A stretch of 64,000 bases of DNA from Oceanimonas marisflavi (GTDB lineage Bacteria > Pseudomonadota > Gammaproteobacteria > Enterobacterales > Aeromonadaceae). Position 1 is the first letter of the stretch, and every line of letters starts with the position of its first letter. The stretch lies in the NCBI RefSeq assembly GCF_003049725.1, contig NZ_QAGM01000004.1, positions 115,831-179,830 on the forward strand, read 5' to 3'. This document shows positions 34,377 through 44,503 of this stretch, piece after piece. The position numbers were made by a program, and so were the translations under genes. The notes below the pieces were generated by a model. That model was not told the DNA's origin and searched no databases. It saw only the letters and a list, made by a program, of their open reading frames with translations.

Positions 34377-34862
34377 TTACTCCGGAGGACTATACACCGA
34401 GAGCCAGTTGATAACATCGTCAATCAGCTCCCTGCTCAGGCCTGCTGTGTCAATGCTGGTCGCACCGCTGTCGAAATCAGCCAGCTCACTGCCAAGCAAA
34501 ATATCATTCAGGCTCAAAGGCTCATTGCCTGCTGCGCCGGCTGTGGCATCAGACGGCAAAGGCGCCTCCGGCAGCAACATGGCCTGCACCGTAAGAGGAG
34601 AAAGGGCGGTCAGGGCCGCCCCCTTGTCGTCTACCAGCATCACCTCCCCCGGCTCACTTTCCCCCGCCAGCACCCAGTCCTGGCGCTCAAAGTCGATGGA
34701 AAAGGTGCCGGTGGTTTCACCTGCCTGATCAAACAGCTCAACCTGCTCCAGCGATGAGCCGGCCAGCGACCAGGGCAGACTGATGCCGTCATCCACCAGA
34801 ATGTCTTCGCCATTCCAGTGATAGCCCACCCCCTGCAACATTACCGTCACCACCTTGGCCAT
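34377..34862 (-). CDS. Unknown 161-aa acidic protein downstream of the Lap adhesin
   Basis: Not recognised. The protein is acidic, rich in Asp, Glu, Leu and Ser, with no signal peptide and no membrane segment. The N-terminal half (VMLQGVGYHWNGEDILVDDG, LPWSLAGSSLEQVELFDQ, GTFSIDFERQDWVLAGE) looks like repeated beta strands. The second half (EPLSLNDILLGSELADFDS) is Leu/Asp-rich, similar in style to the acidic C-terminal secretion regions of type I substrates. It starts 28 bases after the adhesin stop on the same strand, so it is probably cotranscribed and may be an accessory or a second small secreted protein. Confidence 0.75.
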   Translation of the reverse strand: MAKVVTVMLQGVGYHWNGEDILVDDGISLPWSLAGSSLEQVELFDQAGETTGTFSIDFERQDWVLAGESEPGEVMLVDDKGAALTALSPLTVQAMLLPEAPLPSDATAGAAGNEPLSLNDILLGSELADFDSGATSIDTAGLSRELIDDVINWLSVYSPPE

Positions 34863-34889
34863 GGCTCACCTCCACCGGCATGCCTGCGG

Positions 34890-37800
34890 TTATCTGTCAA
34901 CCTGCAGGGTCTGATCATCCACCATGGCCTGAACCAGATCCGCACTGCTGGCCACCCCATAAAGATCCATCAGATTGGTGTCTTCAAAGCGGATCTGCTG
35001 GCTGTCGCCGCCATCGCCGGCCGGAGTCACACTCAGCACTGTGTCGTTACCGTCCTGGCTGAACGCCAGGTAATCGGACAAATTACCCGACTCTTCCCCT
35101 GTCAGCAGCGCCTTGAGATCAACCACATCCACGCCCTTCTCAAAATCGGTAATGGTGTTGACCGAGCCGGCATCCACCAGGGTAAAGAGGAAAGTATCTA
35201 TGCCCTCGCCCCCGGTCAGAATGTTATCGCCCAGGCCACCGTCCAGCACATCGTCACCGTCACTCCCCAGCAAGACTTCATCTGCAGCGGTTCCCGACAG
35301 GGTAAAGCCGCTTGCTTCGGTGCCGTCGGCCTCAATGGTGATATTCAGGCTGGTTGAAGCCAGATCATGGTCTCCGTCCTTGACCCCGATATCAAAACTC
35401 AGGTTGCTGTCTTCCGGGAAAATCTCCTCATATACCGTCATATCGAGCAGGCGGTACTGATCACCATCCCCCGCGCCAAGTTGCAACTCATCAAAGCCGG
35501 AAGACTGAATGTCGGCAGCGGAGCCTGTCGTGTAAGTAATGGTTGAACCATCCATAGGATCAAGAATATTGAACACCACTGCATCACTTTGACCTGTTCC
35601 ATCAGGTGGTGTCCAGGTGCCAGCCGCCACCACTACGCCTGCACTCAGCACTGACCAGGTTAATGTGTCTCCTGCCCTGAGGTTTTTGAGTGTGAAGCTG
35701 ATATTTGAAAGTAATGAATTAAAGGCAACTTTCATCACATCGCCGGCGTTAATATGGTTATTATCAATCCCCATCCCCACCTTGGAAGAGTTAATCCCTC
35801 CGTCATCGGGGCTTGAATGCAACTCGGTAAAGGTAGCTTCAATGCCGTTAATGGGCAGTACCACTACCGGCTCCGGACCTCCCGGGGTCAGCCCGGTCAG
35901 ATCCTTGGTGGTGGCCAGCACCGGATCGGGATTGACCAGCTCAAAGTCGTAGTGGCCGTCCGGATACAGCGTCAGAATGAAATACACGTCACCATAAGCA
36001 TCATCCAGGGTGGCGGTGAGCACCTTACTGCCACCGGGGCCATCTGTGGTGGTGTAAACCAGACCATCGGGCGCATCCCCCGACAAAGACAGCTCGCCCG
36101 GGCCATCGGCGCCGTAACTGATATCCACCAGCCCGCTCAGGGTGCCGGCAAAGTTACCCATAATGCCGTGCTGAACACCGTTGATATCGGGAATATCATC
36201 CACGATATTGATATCGAGCACGGCGGTATCGGTCGCCCCCTGAATATCACTGATAAACACCTGGAACTGCTCGGTCAGGCTGTCGCGACCGGCCTCATCG
36301 TGCAGCAGGCTGTTGTCTTTCAGGGTATAGCTGTAGCTGAAGCTCTGGCTGGCTTCATCGTAACCGGTGATCATCAGCAAACGGCCGGCATCATCGACGA
36401 TCACTACATTGCCGCTTGCATCCCCCAGATACACACCATTATCCAGCACCTTGACACCGGCAATGGTCAGCTCTTTGGCCGCCACATCACTCTGATAGGA
36501 AAAACTACCGGTTTTGGTCAGCTCGCCGGACTGGGGATTGGAGCCGTCCGGCAAGTGCTGCTCGTCCAGGGTCAGCTCGCCACCAGCTACATCCAGCCCC
36601 AGCAGCTTAATCTCGGTATCCGTATCCCCAATGGTAATTTTCAGGAGAGCGCTCGCGGTGTCATTGTCCTTGTCCGACATGGTATAGAGAAAGGTTTCGG
36701 TCAGATCGCCGTCCACATTGCCCGGCCCCGAGTAGGTAAAATTACCATCTGAATATATGGTAAGGGTGCCGCCACTGCCGGTGGGAATATCGACCGAGGT
36801 CGGCCCATTCACCGGCTCGTCAAGCTCATAAGTGACTCCGTTATAGGTAACGGACACCACCCCCTTCATGCCATCGGCACCGGCAATGTCGTTGTCCAGC
36901 ACATTGCCACTCAGCAAGGTGGGCGACGGCACCGTATCCTGCAGGGCATCATCCAGCTCATAGGGGTCCATGATGATCAGCGCCTGTTCACCGCTGTTTT
37001 CCACCTTGTTCAGCTCGGCAACAGCCGATTCGGGAATGCTGATGCCAACCGCAATCACCTCAATGCCATTGTCGTCCACAAAGGTCTGCCAGCTCGCCGG
37101 CGCCGTGCCGGCATTGGGGTAACCATCGGACAGGAAATACACCACGTTCTCATAGCCATCCAGCGTCGCCAGCTGTTCTTCCAGCAGCTGCTGGGCCTCG
37201 TTCAGCGGATCCGTATAATTGGTGGTGCCTTCCGCGGTCAGCGATTCGATATGGATAATCGCATCCTCCAGTGACAGGTTTATCGCGCTGTTTTTCACCC
37301 CGCTGCCAAAATCAATAATGCTGATATTCAGCTCGTCGGCAATGCCCTGGTAGCTGTTAAGCAGGTTGATCAGCGCTTCCTGGGCGATCTCAAGCCGGTT
37401 GGGCGAGCCGTCCACCCCGGTCTCGCCAGGAATACCGTCACCACCGATAATCCAGCCCATGCTGCCGGAGGTGTCGATTACCAGCACCAGGTTATAGCTG
37501 GGCAGGCCGGTTTCATCGGCAATATAGCTGTCATTTTCAGCCACAGGACCGTCATCCAGCACATTCACATTAAAGGCCGCTGTCGCCTGATCGCCATCAT
37601 CGTCGGTGACCCTGAGCTCAAATCGATCCTGCAGAATGTCATCACCTTCAGTCAGGCCGGGCAGCGGATGATCACTGGCTCCGTCCAGATCATAACGCCA
37701 CTGGTACACACCGTTATTTTCCGTCACCGTTAAGGTACCAAACTGGCCGATGAAGACGCCGCCGCCGGTAATATCCACCCACTCACCGCCCGGCAGCCTG

Positions 37801-38453
37801 ACCTCCAGTTTGACCAGATCATCATTGCCTGTATCAATTTCAAAACGTCCGCTCGCGGATTCATTATCACTGGCTGGATTACTGCCTGTAGGCAAAGCAC
37901 TTTCCTGGGCAAAGGCCGTGTCGTCCGGGAACTGAGGGGTGTCTGAGGGTGGCGTAGGGGGAGGATCGATAATAATGTCTATCACCGGAATGGAATTGTC
38001 TTCCCGCTCCGGCAAGGCTTCATACAGAGAGGAAAGTTCCTGACTGGCAAAACGGGTATCAAACCCGGCTTCGGCCAGCACAGACTCGCCGGTACGGCTC
38101 ACCACCACAAAACCGGCGTTGCCGCTGCCATCGGTATTTGCCGGGCCCGCTACCGGGTTACCGGCGGCCGGCGCGGCAAACAGCTTGGTGGGGTCAAGGC
38201 CGGCCAGAATGGCCGCCTGAATGGCTTCGGCCTCTTCGGCAGCCGCTTCTCCGGAAACCGGCTGTGCAGCTAACGTATTTTCCGGCGCATTGCCAAATAC
38301 AATACCGGAGTTCTGATCGGTCAGCAGCAGGGTGCCCGAAGGCAGGATCTGACCTTCCTTGACCGGTGTAACCGTTCCATCTTTTGCAATAATAAAGGCT
38401 TGACCTTTCAGGCTGACTACCTGAACCGCATTATCTATTCGTGTTGTGTCCAT
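34890..38453 (-). CDS. LapA-like type I-secreted adhesin with retention module and vWA domain
   Basis: A 1187-aa surface adhesin. Residues 1-60 (QVVSLKGQAFIIAKDGTVTPVKEGQILPSG is the core) match the retention module that holds LapA-type proteins in the outer-membrane pore. A di-alanine LapG-type site, PAAGNP, lies at residues 95-100. VCBS/T1SS-143-type repeats follow (DDGPVAENDSY; DGDQATAAFNVNVLDDG). A von Willebrand A domain has the MIDAS motif DTSGSMG near residue 327. The C-terminus has RTX-like GSDGDDVLDGGLGDNILTGG near 1085-1115, the secretion-signal region. It is short for a LapA-type protein. The genes upstream supply exporter, protease and receptor. Confidence 0.88.
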   Translation of the reverse strand: MDTTRIDNAVQVVSLKGQAFIIAKDGTVTPVKEGQILPSGTLLLTDQNSGIVFGNAPENTLAAQPVSGEAAAEEAEAIQAAILAGLDPTKLFAAPAAGNPVAGPANTDGSGNAGFVVVSRTGESVLAEAGFDTRFASQELSSLYEALPEREDNSIPVIDIIIDPPPTPPSDTPQFPDDTAFAQESALPTGSNPASDNESASGRFEIDTGNDDLVKLEVRLPGGEWVDITGGGVFIGQFGTLTVTENNGVYQWRYDLDGASDHPLPGLTEGDDILQDRFELRVTDDDGDQATAAFNVNVLDDGPVAENDSYIADETGLPSYNLVLVIDTSGSMGWIIGGDGIPGETGVDGSPNRLEIAQEALINLLNSYQGIADELNISIIDFGSGVKNSAINLSLEDAIIHIESLTAEGTTNYTDPLNEAQQLLEEQLATLDGYENVVYFLSDGYPNAGTAPASWQTFVDDNGIEVIAVGISIPESAVAELNKVENSGEQALIIMDPYELDDALQDTVPSPTLLSGNVLDNDIAGADGMKGVVSVTYNGVTYELDEPVNGPTSVDIPTGSGGTLTIYSDGNFTYSGPGNVDGDLTETFLYTMSDKDNDTASALLKITIGDTDTEIKLLGLDVAGGELTLDEQHLPDGSNPQSGELTKTGSFSYQSDVAAKELTIAGVKVLDNGVYLGDASGNVVIVDDAGRLLMITGYDEASQSFSYSYTLKDNSLLHDEAGRDSLTEQFQVFISDIQGATDTAVLDINIVDDIPDINGVQHGIMGNFAGTLSGLVDISYGADGPGELSLSGDAPDGLVYTTTDGPGGSKVLTATLDDAYGDVYFILTLYPDGHYDFELVNPDPVLATTKDLTGLTPGGPEPVVVLPINGIEATFTELHSSPDDGGINSSKVGMGIDNNHINAGDVMKVAFNSLLSNISFTLKNLRAGDTLTWSVLSAGVVVAAGTWTPPDGTGQSDAVVFNILDPMDGSTITYTTGSAADIQSSGFDELQLGAGDGDQYRLLDMTVYEEIFPEDSNLSFDIGVKDGDHDLASTSLNITIEADGTEASGFTLSGTAADEVLLGSDGDDVLDGGLGDNILTGGEGIDTFLFTLVDAGSVNTITDFEKGVDVVDLKALLTGEESGNLSDYLAFSQDGNDTVLSVTPAGDGGDSQQIRFEDTNLMDLYGVASSADLVQAMVDDQTLQVDR

Positions 38454-38576
38454 GTCCGCATCCCTGTTACCACTTCGCTTACTTTAAGGCTAGGGGGGAA
38501 TGCCTGATGGATCCTGCACAAAATTTAGCCACTGGTAACGAAAATGACGGTCACTTCTTTCTAAAAAGGTGAAGGG

Positions 38577-40484
38577 TCAGCAGAGGCGGCCGGGGGGGCT
38601 GACGTAACCCTGATAGGCATCTACGTGCAGACTTTTAAGGCGCTCAACCTGCTCGCCGGTTTCTACCCGCGAGGCAATGGTCATGGCCCCCATGCTGTGG
38701 GCAACGCGGCACACGGCGGCGAGAAAGGCATCGTTATAGTCGGGCTGCTGCAACTGGCTGGTGTAACCATGATCCAGTTTTACATAACCAGGCCTGAGCT
38801 TGCCCAGATGCACCAGCAGATCAAAATGCCGGCCAAAATGATCCACGCCCCAGGGTACCTTCAGACTTGCCAGAGGGGCGATCAGCCGCTCCCAGCCAAA
38901 AGCAAAGGCACTTTCCGGCAATTCCAGCAACAAGCGGTCACGCACCGCCTCGTAACGCTCCAGGATCTGCGCCAGCTTGCGCCAGAATCCCTCCTGATGG
39001 CAGCTCTGGCGCGTTAAATTCACTGCCAGTTTCAGCTCGGAGCGGTGTTCCAGCATGCGCAGCGCCCGGGTGATCACATGCAAATCCAGCCGCTCTCCCA
39101 GACCAAACTGCTCGGCCACCGGCAAAAAATTGTCGGCACTATAGGCGATTCCCTCACTGCGAATACTCACAAAAATTTCGTCGTGACAGCGCTCGCCGTC
39201 AAAGCCCATCACCGCCTGGGCGCTCATCTCAAAGCCATCCTGCTCCAGCGCCTGCTCCAGCAGCTGCTTCCATTGCAGCCGTCCCAGCCGGTCACGCAGT
39301 TGCCGTGCTTCCACCACTACCCCGGTTTCATCCATTCTCGCCCGGTTAAGGGCATGATCGGCCCGGGTCAGCAAGCGGCCCATTTCATCCCCGGGCTGGA
39401 TCAGGGCAATGCCCACCACCGACATATTCCGTTCGTCATCCGGATCCTTCACCAGCTCGGCAATCCGCCGGTTAATGGCCTCTCCCAGTTGTTTCAGCGA
39501 AGCCGGATCCGACTCGGTGACCAGCATGACATATTCGGTGGCCGATATACGGGCCAGCACATGCTCGCCACGATCCCGGCACAACTGCCGCAGGTTCTTG
39601 CCAATCACCCTCACCATCTGATCCCGTGCTTCAAAGCCTTCTTCCCGGTACAGCCAGTCGAGCACAGTCGCCGACACCAGCACCACGGCACCGTCCCGGC
39701 CGTCACCCAGCCAGCCCTGACTCTGCGCCATCAACCAGGCCCGGTTGCCCAGCCCGGAGGTGTCGTCCATAAAGGTGCGGCTGCGCAATCGTTCGGCCTC
39801 GGCCGCCTGCTCTTCAAACTGGGCCTCCAGCTTGCCGGCCATGCTGTTAATGGCCGACACCACCTGCCTGAGCTCACGGGTGGCCGGCAACGGAATGGTC
39901 TTGCCAAAGTGATGCTGTTCAATTTCCTGCGCCTGTATTTCAATCTCGTGCAGGGGCTTGAGCAAATGGCGCAGCGCCAGTACCAGCAGCCCCCATACCA
40001 GCACAAAACTCACCACAAACCAGATGGCCAGCCAGCTCATGCCGCGCCACAGCTGGTAATAGGCATGGCCGGTGTGCCCTTCCACATACAGCTGCCCCAG
40101 CTGCAGCCAGCCCGAGGTCAGCACCGCCTGATGACGTCCGCCTTCAAACAGGTTCAAGTCCACAAACCAGCCCGGCACCCGCTGGGGCGGCGCGGTATTT
40201 TCACGGGAAATGGTTTTATTGGATGACAACAGCTGCAGCTCCACCTTGCGGTAGTAGCCACCATCAAAAATGGCATTGATCACCGATTCGGCCCCTACCG
40301 CGTCCTCACTTTCCAGGTAGGGGGTCAGCGCCAGCCCGAGCGAGGTGACGGTGTTGATCACCATAAACTCCTGCTGCTGGGACAAATAACTGCGGGTAGA
40401 GCTGAACTGCACCGAATAAGCCGATACAAACAGCAGCGCAAACAGCAGCAGCATGGTGACAAGCAATTGCCGGTACAGAGTCAT
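38577..40484 (-). CDS. lapD: LapD-like c-di-GMP receptor with degenerate GGDEF and EAL domains
   Basis: A 635-aa inner-membrane protein. A first membrane helix (residues 8-26) is followed by a periplasmic LapD_MoxY_N domain (FSSTRSYLSQQQEFMVINTV onwards), a second helix near 150-172 and a HAMP domain. The GGDEF site reads RISATEY near 311 and the EAL site reads HDEIFVS near 433, so neither enzyme motif is intact; the protein should bind rather than make or break c-di-GMP. In known systems the bound form holds LapG through the periplasmic domain and so keeps the adhesin on the surface. It overlaps lapG by four bases. Confidence 0.92.
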   Translation of the reverse strand: MTLYRQLLVTMLLLFALLFVSAYSVQFSSTRSYLSQQQEFMVINTVTSLGLALTPYLESEDAVGAESVINAIFDGGYYRKVELQLLSSNKTISRENTAPPQRVPGWFVDLNLFEGGRHQAVLTSGWLQLGQLYVEGHTGHAYYQLWRGMSWLAIWFVVSFVLVWGLLVLALRHLLKPLHEIEIQAQEIEQHHFGKTIPLPATRELRQVVSAINSMAGKLEAQFEEQAAEAERLRSRTFMDDTSGLGNRAWLMAQSQGWLGDGRDGAVVLVSATVLDWLYREEGFEARDQMVRVIGKNLRQLCRDRGEHVLARISATEYVMLVTESDPASLKQLGEAINRRIAELVKDPDDERNMSVVGIALIQPGDEMGRLLTRADHALNRARMDETGVVVEARQLRDRLGRLQWKQLLEQALEQDGFEMSAQAVMGFDGERCHDEIFVSIRSEGIAYSADNFLPVAEQFGLGERLDLHVITRALRMLEHRSELKLAVNLTRQSCHQEGFWRKLAQILERYEAVRDRLLLELPESAFAFGWERLIAPLASLKVPWGVDHFGRHFDLLVHLGKLRPGYVKLDHGYTSQLQQPDYNDAFLAAVCRVAHSMGAMTIASRVETGEQVERLKSLHVDAYQGYVSPPGRLC

Positions 40485-41173
40485 AGTCCCTTATCCAGGT
40501 TAATGGCCGGGCGGTTCAGCCGGGTGGTATCAATACGGCTGCGCAACTCGTTCCATAACGACAGGCGTGAAGATGTGCCGGCCAGCTCCCCCCTGCCTCT
40601 CTCCTTCATCAGCCACAAGTGCTGACCGTTAAAACTGTAAATGGGCGCCAGATCGCCCCGCCGGCTGGCCGGCAGTATGGCCGGCTTGAGGTTATCGAGA
40701 ATAAGCGGCACCGCCGACGGCGTGGGATAATAGGCCACCACCATATGAAACTGGTTCAGCTCCAGCGCCTTTACATACACCAGTCTCAGCTTGTCGTCGG
40801 GCACACCCAGCTCGCGCAGTGAAAAATACTTGGCCAGGCTGAAGTCTTCACAGTCCCCGCCCCCGGCGCCAATAAATTCCAGTGGTGTGGCCCAGTAATC
40901 TTCCCGGGCCCATAACCTGATATCGTCAATAAAAATCAACTGATTAAAAAAACCGTTTACCCGCCTGATGGCCTCCTGCTCGCTCCATTTCGCTCCCTGG
41001 CCTTCACGCACCAGACGGCGCCACTCCAGCAGACGATGCGCCGCCTTACCGCCATAAAACGATTGCACGGCGGTACGCATGGCGCTGTCTTCTTCCTCCA
41101 ATGACCAGACTGGCACGCCGAGCAACACGCCCAGCAGCGCCAGCCCGCAAAGCCGGTAATAAAACGGCCTCAT
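40481..41173 (-). CDS. lapG: LapG-like periplasmic cysteine protease
   Basis: A 230-aa transglutaminase-like cysteine peptidase with a signal peptide (RLCGLALLGVLLGVPVWS). Catalytic Cys is in GGGDCEDFSLAKY near 109, His in QFHMVVAYY near 143 and Asp in ILDNLKP near 159. LapG cleaves the retention module of LapA-type adhesins after a double alanine and is calcium dependent. Overlaps of four bases with both neighbours show one operon. Confidence 0.93.
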   Translation of the reverse strand: MRPFYYRLCGLALLGVLLGVPVWSLEEEDSAMRTAVQSFYGGKAAHRLLEWRRLVREGQGAKWSEQEAIRRVNGFFNQLIFIDDIRLWAREDYWATPLEFIGAGGGDCEDFSLAKYFSLRELGVPDDKLRLVYVKALELNQFHMVVAYYPTPSAVPLILDNLKPAILPASRRGDLAPIYSFNGQHLWLMKERGRGELAGTSSRLSLWNELRSRIDTTRLNRPAINLDKGL

Positions 41174-41769
41174 TGATCAGAAGCATTCTCCATGCTGTAT
41201 ACATTCCAGCGCATTCTTACCCCTTCGCGCATATTGGTGAGCGCCCCCACCACCCGGCGGTTGGCGGCGGCCGACTGCTCGTCATCGCCCATCAGCAGCG
41301 GCTTGCTCTCGCCATAACCGATGATCTCAAGCCGCTCGCCCGGCACCCCTTCCTTCATCAGCGCCTGACGCACCGCCTGGGCCCGCCGCTTCGACAGCGC
41401 CAGATTGTATTCCGGCGTGCCCACCTGACTGGCGTGCCCTTCCAGCAGCAGCTTCAGCTCCGGATTTTTCTCCATAAAGGTGGCCATGCGGTTGATTTCG
41501 TCCCGGTACTTGGGCGTAATGTTCGACTTGTCGTGAGCAAACAGCACAATAATATCCTGCTGCAGCACCTGGTTTTCATTGCCCTGGCAGCCGTCGTTGT
41601 CGACCGAGGCCTTGTCGGGGGTGTCGAGACAGTTGTCGCGGGCGGTGATCACCCCGTCTCTGTCCATGTCGGTAAGATCGTATTCAGGCAGGGTTTCCCG
41701 CTCCGGCTCGGCGGTAACGGTGCAGCCTGCCAGCGGCAGCATCAGGGCCAGCAAAATCCATGTTTTCAT
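41170..41769 (-). CDS. OmpA-family lipoprotein
   Basis: A 199-aa outer-membrane lipoprotein with lipobox LAGC at residues 13-16, a calcium-binding thrombospondin-3-like segment (LTDMDRDGVITARDNCLDTPDK) and a C-terminal OmpA peptidoglycan-binding domain (LEGHASQVGTPEYNLALSKRRAQAVRQAL). OmpA-type lipoproteins recur in Lap-type operons and may anchor or stabilise the system at the cell wall; the precise role is unknown. Its stop overlaps the lapG start. Confidence 0.88.
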   Translation of the reverse strand: MKTWILLALMLPLAGCTVTAEPERETLPEYDLTDMDRDGVITARDNCLDTPDKASVDNDGCQGNENQVLQQDIIVLFAHDKSNITPKYRDEINRMATFMEKNPELKLLLEGHASQVGTPEYNLALSKRRAQAVRQALMKEGVPGERLEIIGYGESKPLLMGDDEQSAAANRRVVGALTNMREGVRMRWNVYSMENASDQ

Positions 41770-41784
41770 TGTGACTCTCCTTGT

Positions 41785-43098
41785 TTATTCCGATTCCTGC
41801 CACTGCTCGGGCTGAGTAAAACGCAGCGCTTCGAGCAAGCGGCCCGAGGCGTTCATGATGCGATATTCCGCCAGCAACTGATCGTACTCGGCGTTAATGT
41901 AGGAGCGCCGGGCCTCGAACAGCTCGTTCTCGGTGTTCAGCACATCCAGCAGGGTGCGGTTGCCCAGCGAAAACTGCTTCTTGTAGGCATCCACGGTGTC
42001 GAAACTCGACTCCACATGCCGGCGCAGAAAGTCCTTCTGCCGGCCCAGCGACTCATAGGCGGCCCAGGCCAGACGCATGCCTTCTTCCACCTGACGGTGA
42101 GCGTTCATGTGAATGTCCTTGGCCTGCATTTCCAGCGCCGAGGTGGAGCGGCTCCGGGCCAGATCGGCACCGCCATTGAACAGGTTGTAGCGCATGCGCA
42201 CCATGGCGGTAAAGTCGTTGTTGTGGCCCTGCACGCCGTCAATATCGTCGTTCCAGTTGCTGTCGAGCTCCAGGTTGACCGTAGGGTAAAAACCGGACTT
42301 GGCGTCCCTGTGCTGCTGGCTTGCCGCAGCCACATCAAAGGAGGCTGACATCAGCGTGGGGTGATTGTCCCGGGCCTGCATCAGGGCATCTTCCAGGGTA
42401 GCCGGCACATAGTTGGCATCGGGCTGGGGCTGGCGGACATCGCCGGGCATGTCGTTCACCAGGGCCATAAACTGGCTCTGGGCATCCCGCAGATTGTTTT
42501 CCGCCGCCGTCATATTGGAGTAGGCCCGCGCCACCCGTCCATTGATCTGGTTGAGATCGGCGGTGGAGCCCACGCCCGAGCTGGTGCGTCGCTGAATATC
42601 CGACAATATCTGCTCATGAGTGGCCAGGTTACGCCGCGACAGCTCCACAATCTCATCGTGGCGCAGCACGTCGAGATACACCTCGGCCACCTGCAGGGCA
42701 ATGTTTTCTGCGTCCGACAACAGCGCATAACGCTGAGCGTCGGCTTCCGCCTGAGTGCGGTGCACATTGCTCGGGGTTTTAAAGCCGTCAAACAGCATCT
42801 GCCTGAGCGACAGTCCGGCTTCCTTGCGGGTCAGGGTCTTGTCGGCCCTGGGATCGCCGTCGCGCACACCGGGGCTGTCGGTGTATTCGTAACCAATGCC
42901 GGCACTGGCATCAAGCCTGGGCAAATAGCCGGCAAAGGCCTCGTCATGCTCATATTGCCGGGACTGGTAAAGATGAAAGGCTTCCTTGACCTTGGGATGG
43001 GTCATCAGGGTCTGGGTGACCGCCTCTTCCAGTGTCTGCCCGTGGGCCGGTAGCACCAAGGCGGTGCCCACCAGCACTGCAATCGCCGATTTTCTCAT
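41785..43098 (-). CDS. lapE: TolC-family outer-membrane channel of the Lap exporter
   Basis: An outer-membrane channel of 437 aa. The ATG at 43098 gives a signal peptide (MRKSAIAVLVGTALVLPAHG). Two TolC repeats are seen, the first opening TLEEAVTQTLMTHPKVKEAF and the second AFDVAAASQQHRDAKSG. It ends type I export by forming the outer-membrane pore in which the adhesin is retained. The LapE-like name comes from position between the OmpA and HlyD genes. Confidence 0.9.
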   Translation of the reverse strand: MRKSAIAVLVGTALVLPAHGQTLEEAVTQTLMTHPKVKEAFHLYQSRQYEHDEAFAGYLPRLDASAGIGYEYTDSPGVRDGDPRADKTLTRKEAGLSLRQMLFDGFKTPSNVHRTQAEADAQRYALLSDAENIALQVAEVYLDVLRHDEIVELSRRNLATHEQILSDIQRRTSSGVGSTADLNQINGRVARAYSNMTAAENNLRDAQSQFMALVNDMPGDVRQPQPDANYVPATLEDALMQARDNHPTLMSASFDVAAASQQHRDAKSGFYPTVNLELDSNWNDDIDGVQGHNNDFTAMVRMRYNLFNGGADLARSRSTSALEMQAKDIHMNAHRQVEEGMRLAWAAYESLGRQKDFLRRHVESSFDTVDAYKKQFSLGNRTLLDVLNTENELFEARRSYINAEYDQLLAEYRIMNASGRLLEALRFTQPEQWQESE

Positions 43099-43120
43099 TG
43101 TTTTTCTCCCTTCTTTCGAC

Positions 43121-44503
43121 TCAACGCTCACGCAAAGCGCCCTGCTTTGCTCTTAAAATGGGTTTGAGCAGGTAGTCCAGCACCGTTTTTTTGCCGGTGA
43201 TGATGTCTACCCCCGCCTGCATGCCCGGAATAATCCGCAGCGGCGCCTGCTCGCTGCCCAAATGGCTCTCTTTTGTGCGAATAGTGGCCAGAAAGAAGGT
43301 GTTGCCTTCGTCGTCCTGAATGGAGTCAGCACTGATTTTTTCCACCTCACCCATCAGACCACCATAAATCGTAAAATCGTAGGCGGTGAACTTCACCATG
43401 GCCTCCAGCCCCGGCCGCAAAAAGCCAATATCACGGGGCTCAATGCGCGCCTCCACCAGCAGGGTGTCTTCCAGCGGTACAATTTCCACCAGACTCACCC
43501 CGGGCTGCACCACGCCGCCCACCGTATTCACGCTCAGGGTCTTGACCGTTCCCTTGACCGGCGACAGCACCGAGGTGCGTGTTACCCTGTCCTGCAGGCC
43601 CACTTCGCCGGCCTTCAGCCGGGCCAGCCGGCCACGGCGCTCGTTCAGCTCCTGCTGGGCCTCGGAACGAAAGCTGAGCGCCACTTCCTTGCGTTTAAAA
43701 GTGGTTTCCTTGAGGGTGGCCTCCAGCTTGGGCAACAACAGCCGGGCAGAATCGAGCTCGCCCTGCAGCTCGTTGAGCTGACGCTCAAGACGAAGAATCT
43801 CCACCTGAGGCACTATGCCCTCGCGGGCCAGGGGCCGGCTCATGTTCACTTCCCGGGCCGCCAGCCCCACGCCCCGGCGCAGGGTGCGCACCTTGGCGTT
43901 GGTTTCCACAATTTCCTGCTCGCGCTGCTGTATCTGGTTGCCGAAAATGGACAGCTGGTTTTTCACAAAATCGAGCCGTTCGTTATAGAGTGAACGCTGA
44001 ATGGCCGGCTGCTGGGGATACTGCTCAACAAAGGCGTCGGGAAAGACCAGGGGGGCCGGCTCCACCTGAACCTGTTCACGCCAGCCGAGATCCGGCGCTT
44101 CCCGCACCTGAATGGACGCCACCTGCGCCTCCAGCCGCAACACATCACCCTGCAGGGCGGCAATTTCCTGCTCCCGCTCGCGCAGATCCGATTTAAAGCG
44201 GGTATCATCTATCAGCAGCAGCGGCTGGCCCTTTTCCACCTGCTGGCCCTCGCGTACATAAAGCTCGCGCACTATGCCTCCTTCCAGATTCGACACCACC
44301 TGCAGCTGGCTGGACGGGATCACGGTGCCGGTACCGGAGGTCACTTCTTCCAGCTCGGCAAACCAGGCCCAAACAATGGCCGCCAGCACAAAGACCAACA
44401 TGCACCACAGCAGCGCCCGGGCGCCCCTGGGGGTGTTGAGCAGCACGGCGGCGGCGGTGTCGCTGGTGTAGTCAAGCTGTTCGGAAGACGGCAGCCTAGC
44501 CAT
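43121..44503 (-). CDS. lapC: HlyD-family membrane-fusion protein of the Lap exporter
   Basis: A 460-aa periplasmic adaptor. One membrane helix (LLWCMLVFVLAAIVWAWFAEL) lies at about residues 31-51. A biotinyl-lipoyl-like half follows (VIPSSQLQVVSNLEGGIVRELYVREGQQVEKGQPLLLIDD), then long coiled-coil hairpins rich in Glu, Gln and Arg, then the closing lipoyl and beta-barrel part. It links the ABC transporter to the TolC-family channel. It overlaps lapB by eight bases. Confidence 0.92.
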   Translation of the reverse strand: MARLPSSEQLDYTSDTAAAVLLNTPRGARALLWCMLVFVLAAIVWAWFAELEEVTSGTGTVIPSSQLQVVSNLEGGIVRELYVREGQQVEKGQPLLLIDDTRFKSDLREREQEIAALQGDVLRLEAQVASIQVREAPDLGWREQVQVEPAPLVFPDAFVEQYPQQPAIQRSLYNERLDFVKNQLSIFGNQIQQREQEIVETNAKVRTLRRGVGLAAREVNMSRPLAREGIVPQVEILRLERQLNELQGELDSARLLLPKLEATLKETTFKRKEVALSFRSEAQQELNERRGRLARLKAGEVGLQDRVTRTSVLSPVKGTVKTLSVNTVGGVVQPGVSLVEIVPLEDTLLVEARIEPRDIGFLRPGLEAMVKFTAYDFTIYGGLMGEVEKISADSIQDDEGNTFFLATIRTKESHLGSEQAPLRIIPGMQAGVDIITGKKTVLDYLLKPILRAKQGALRER

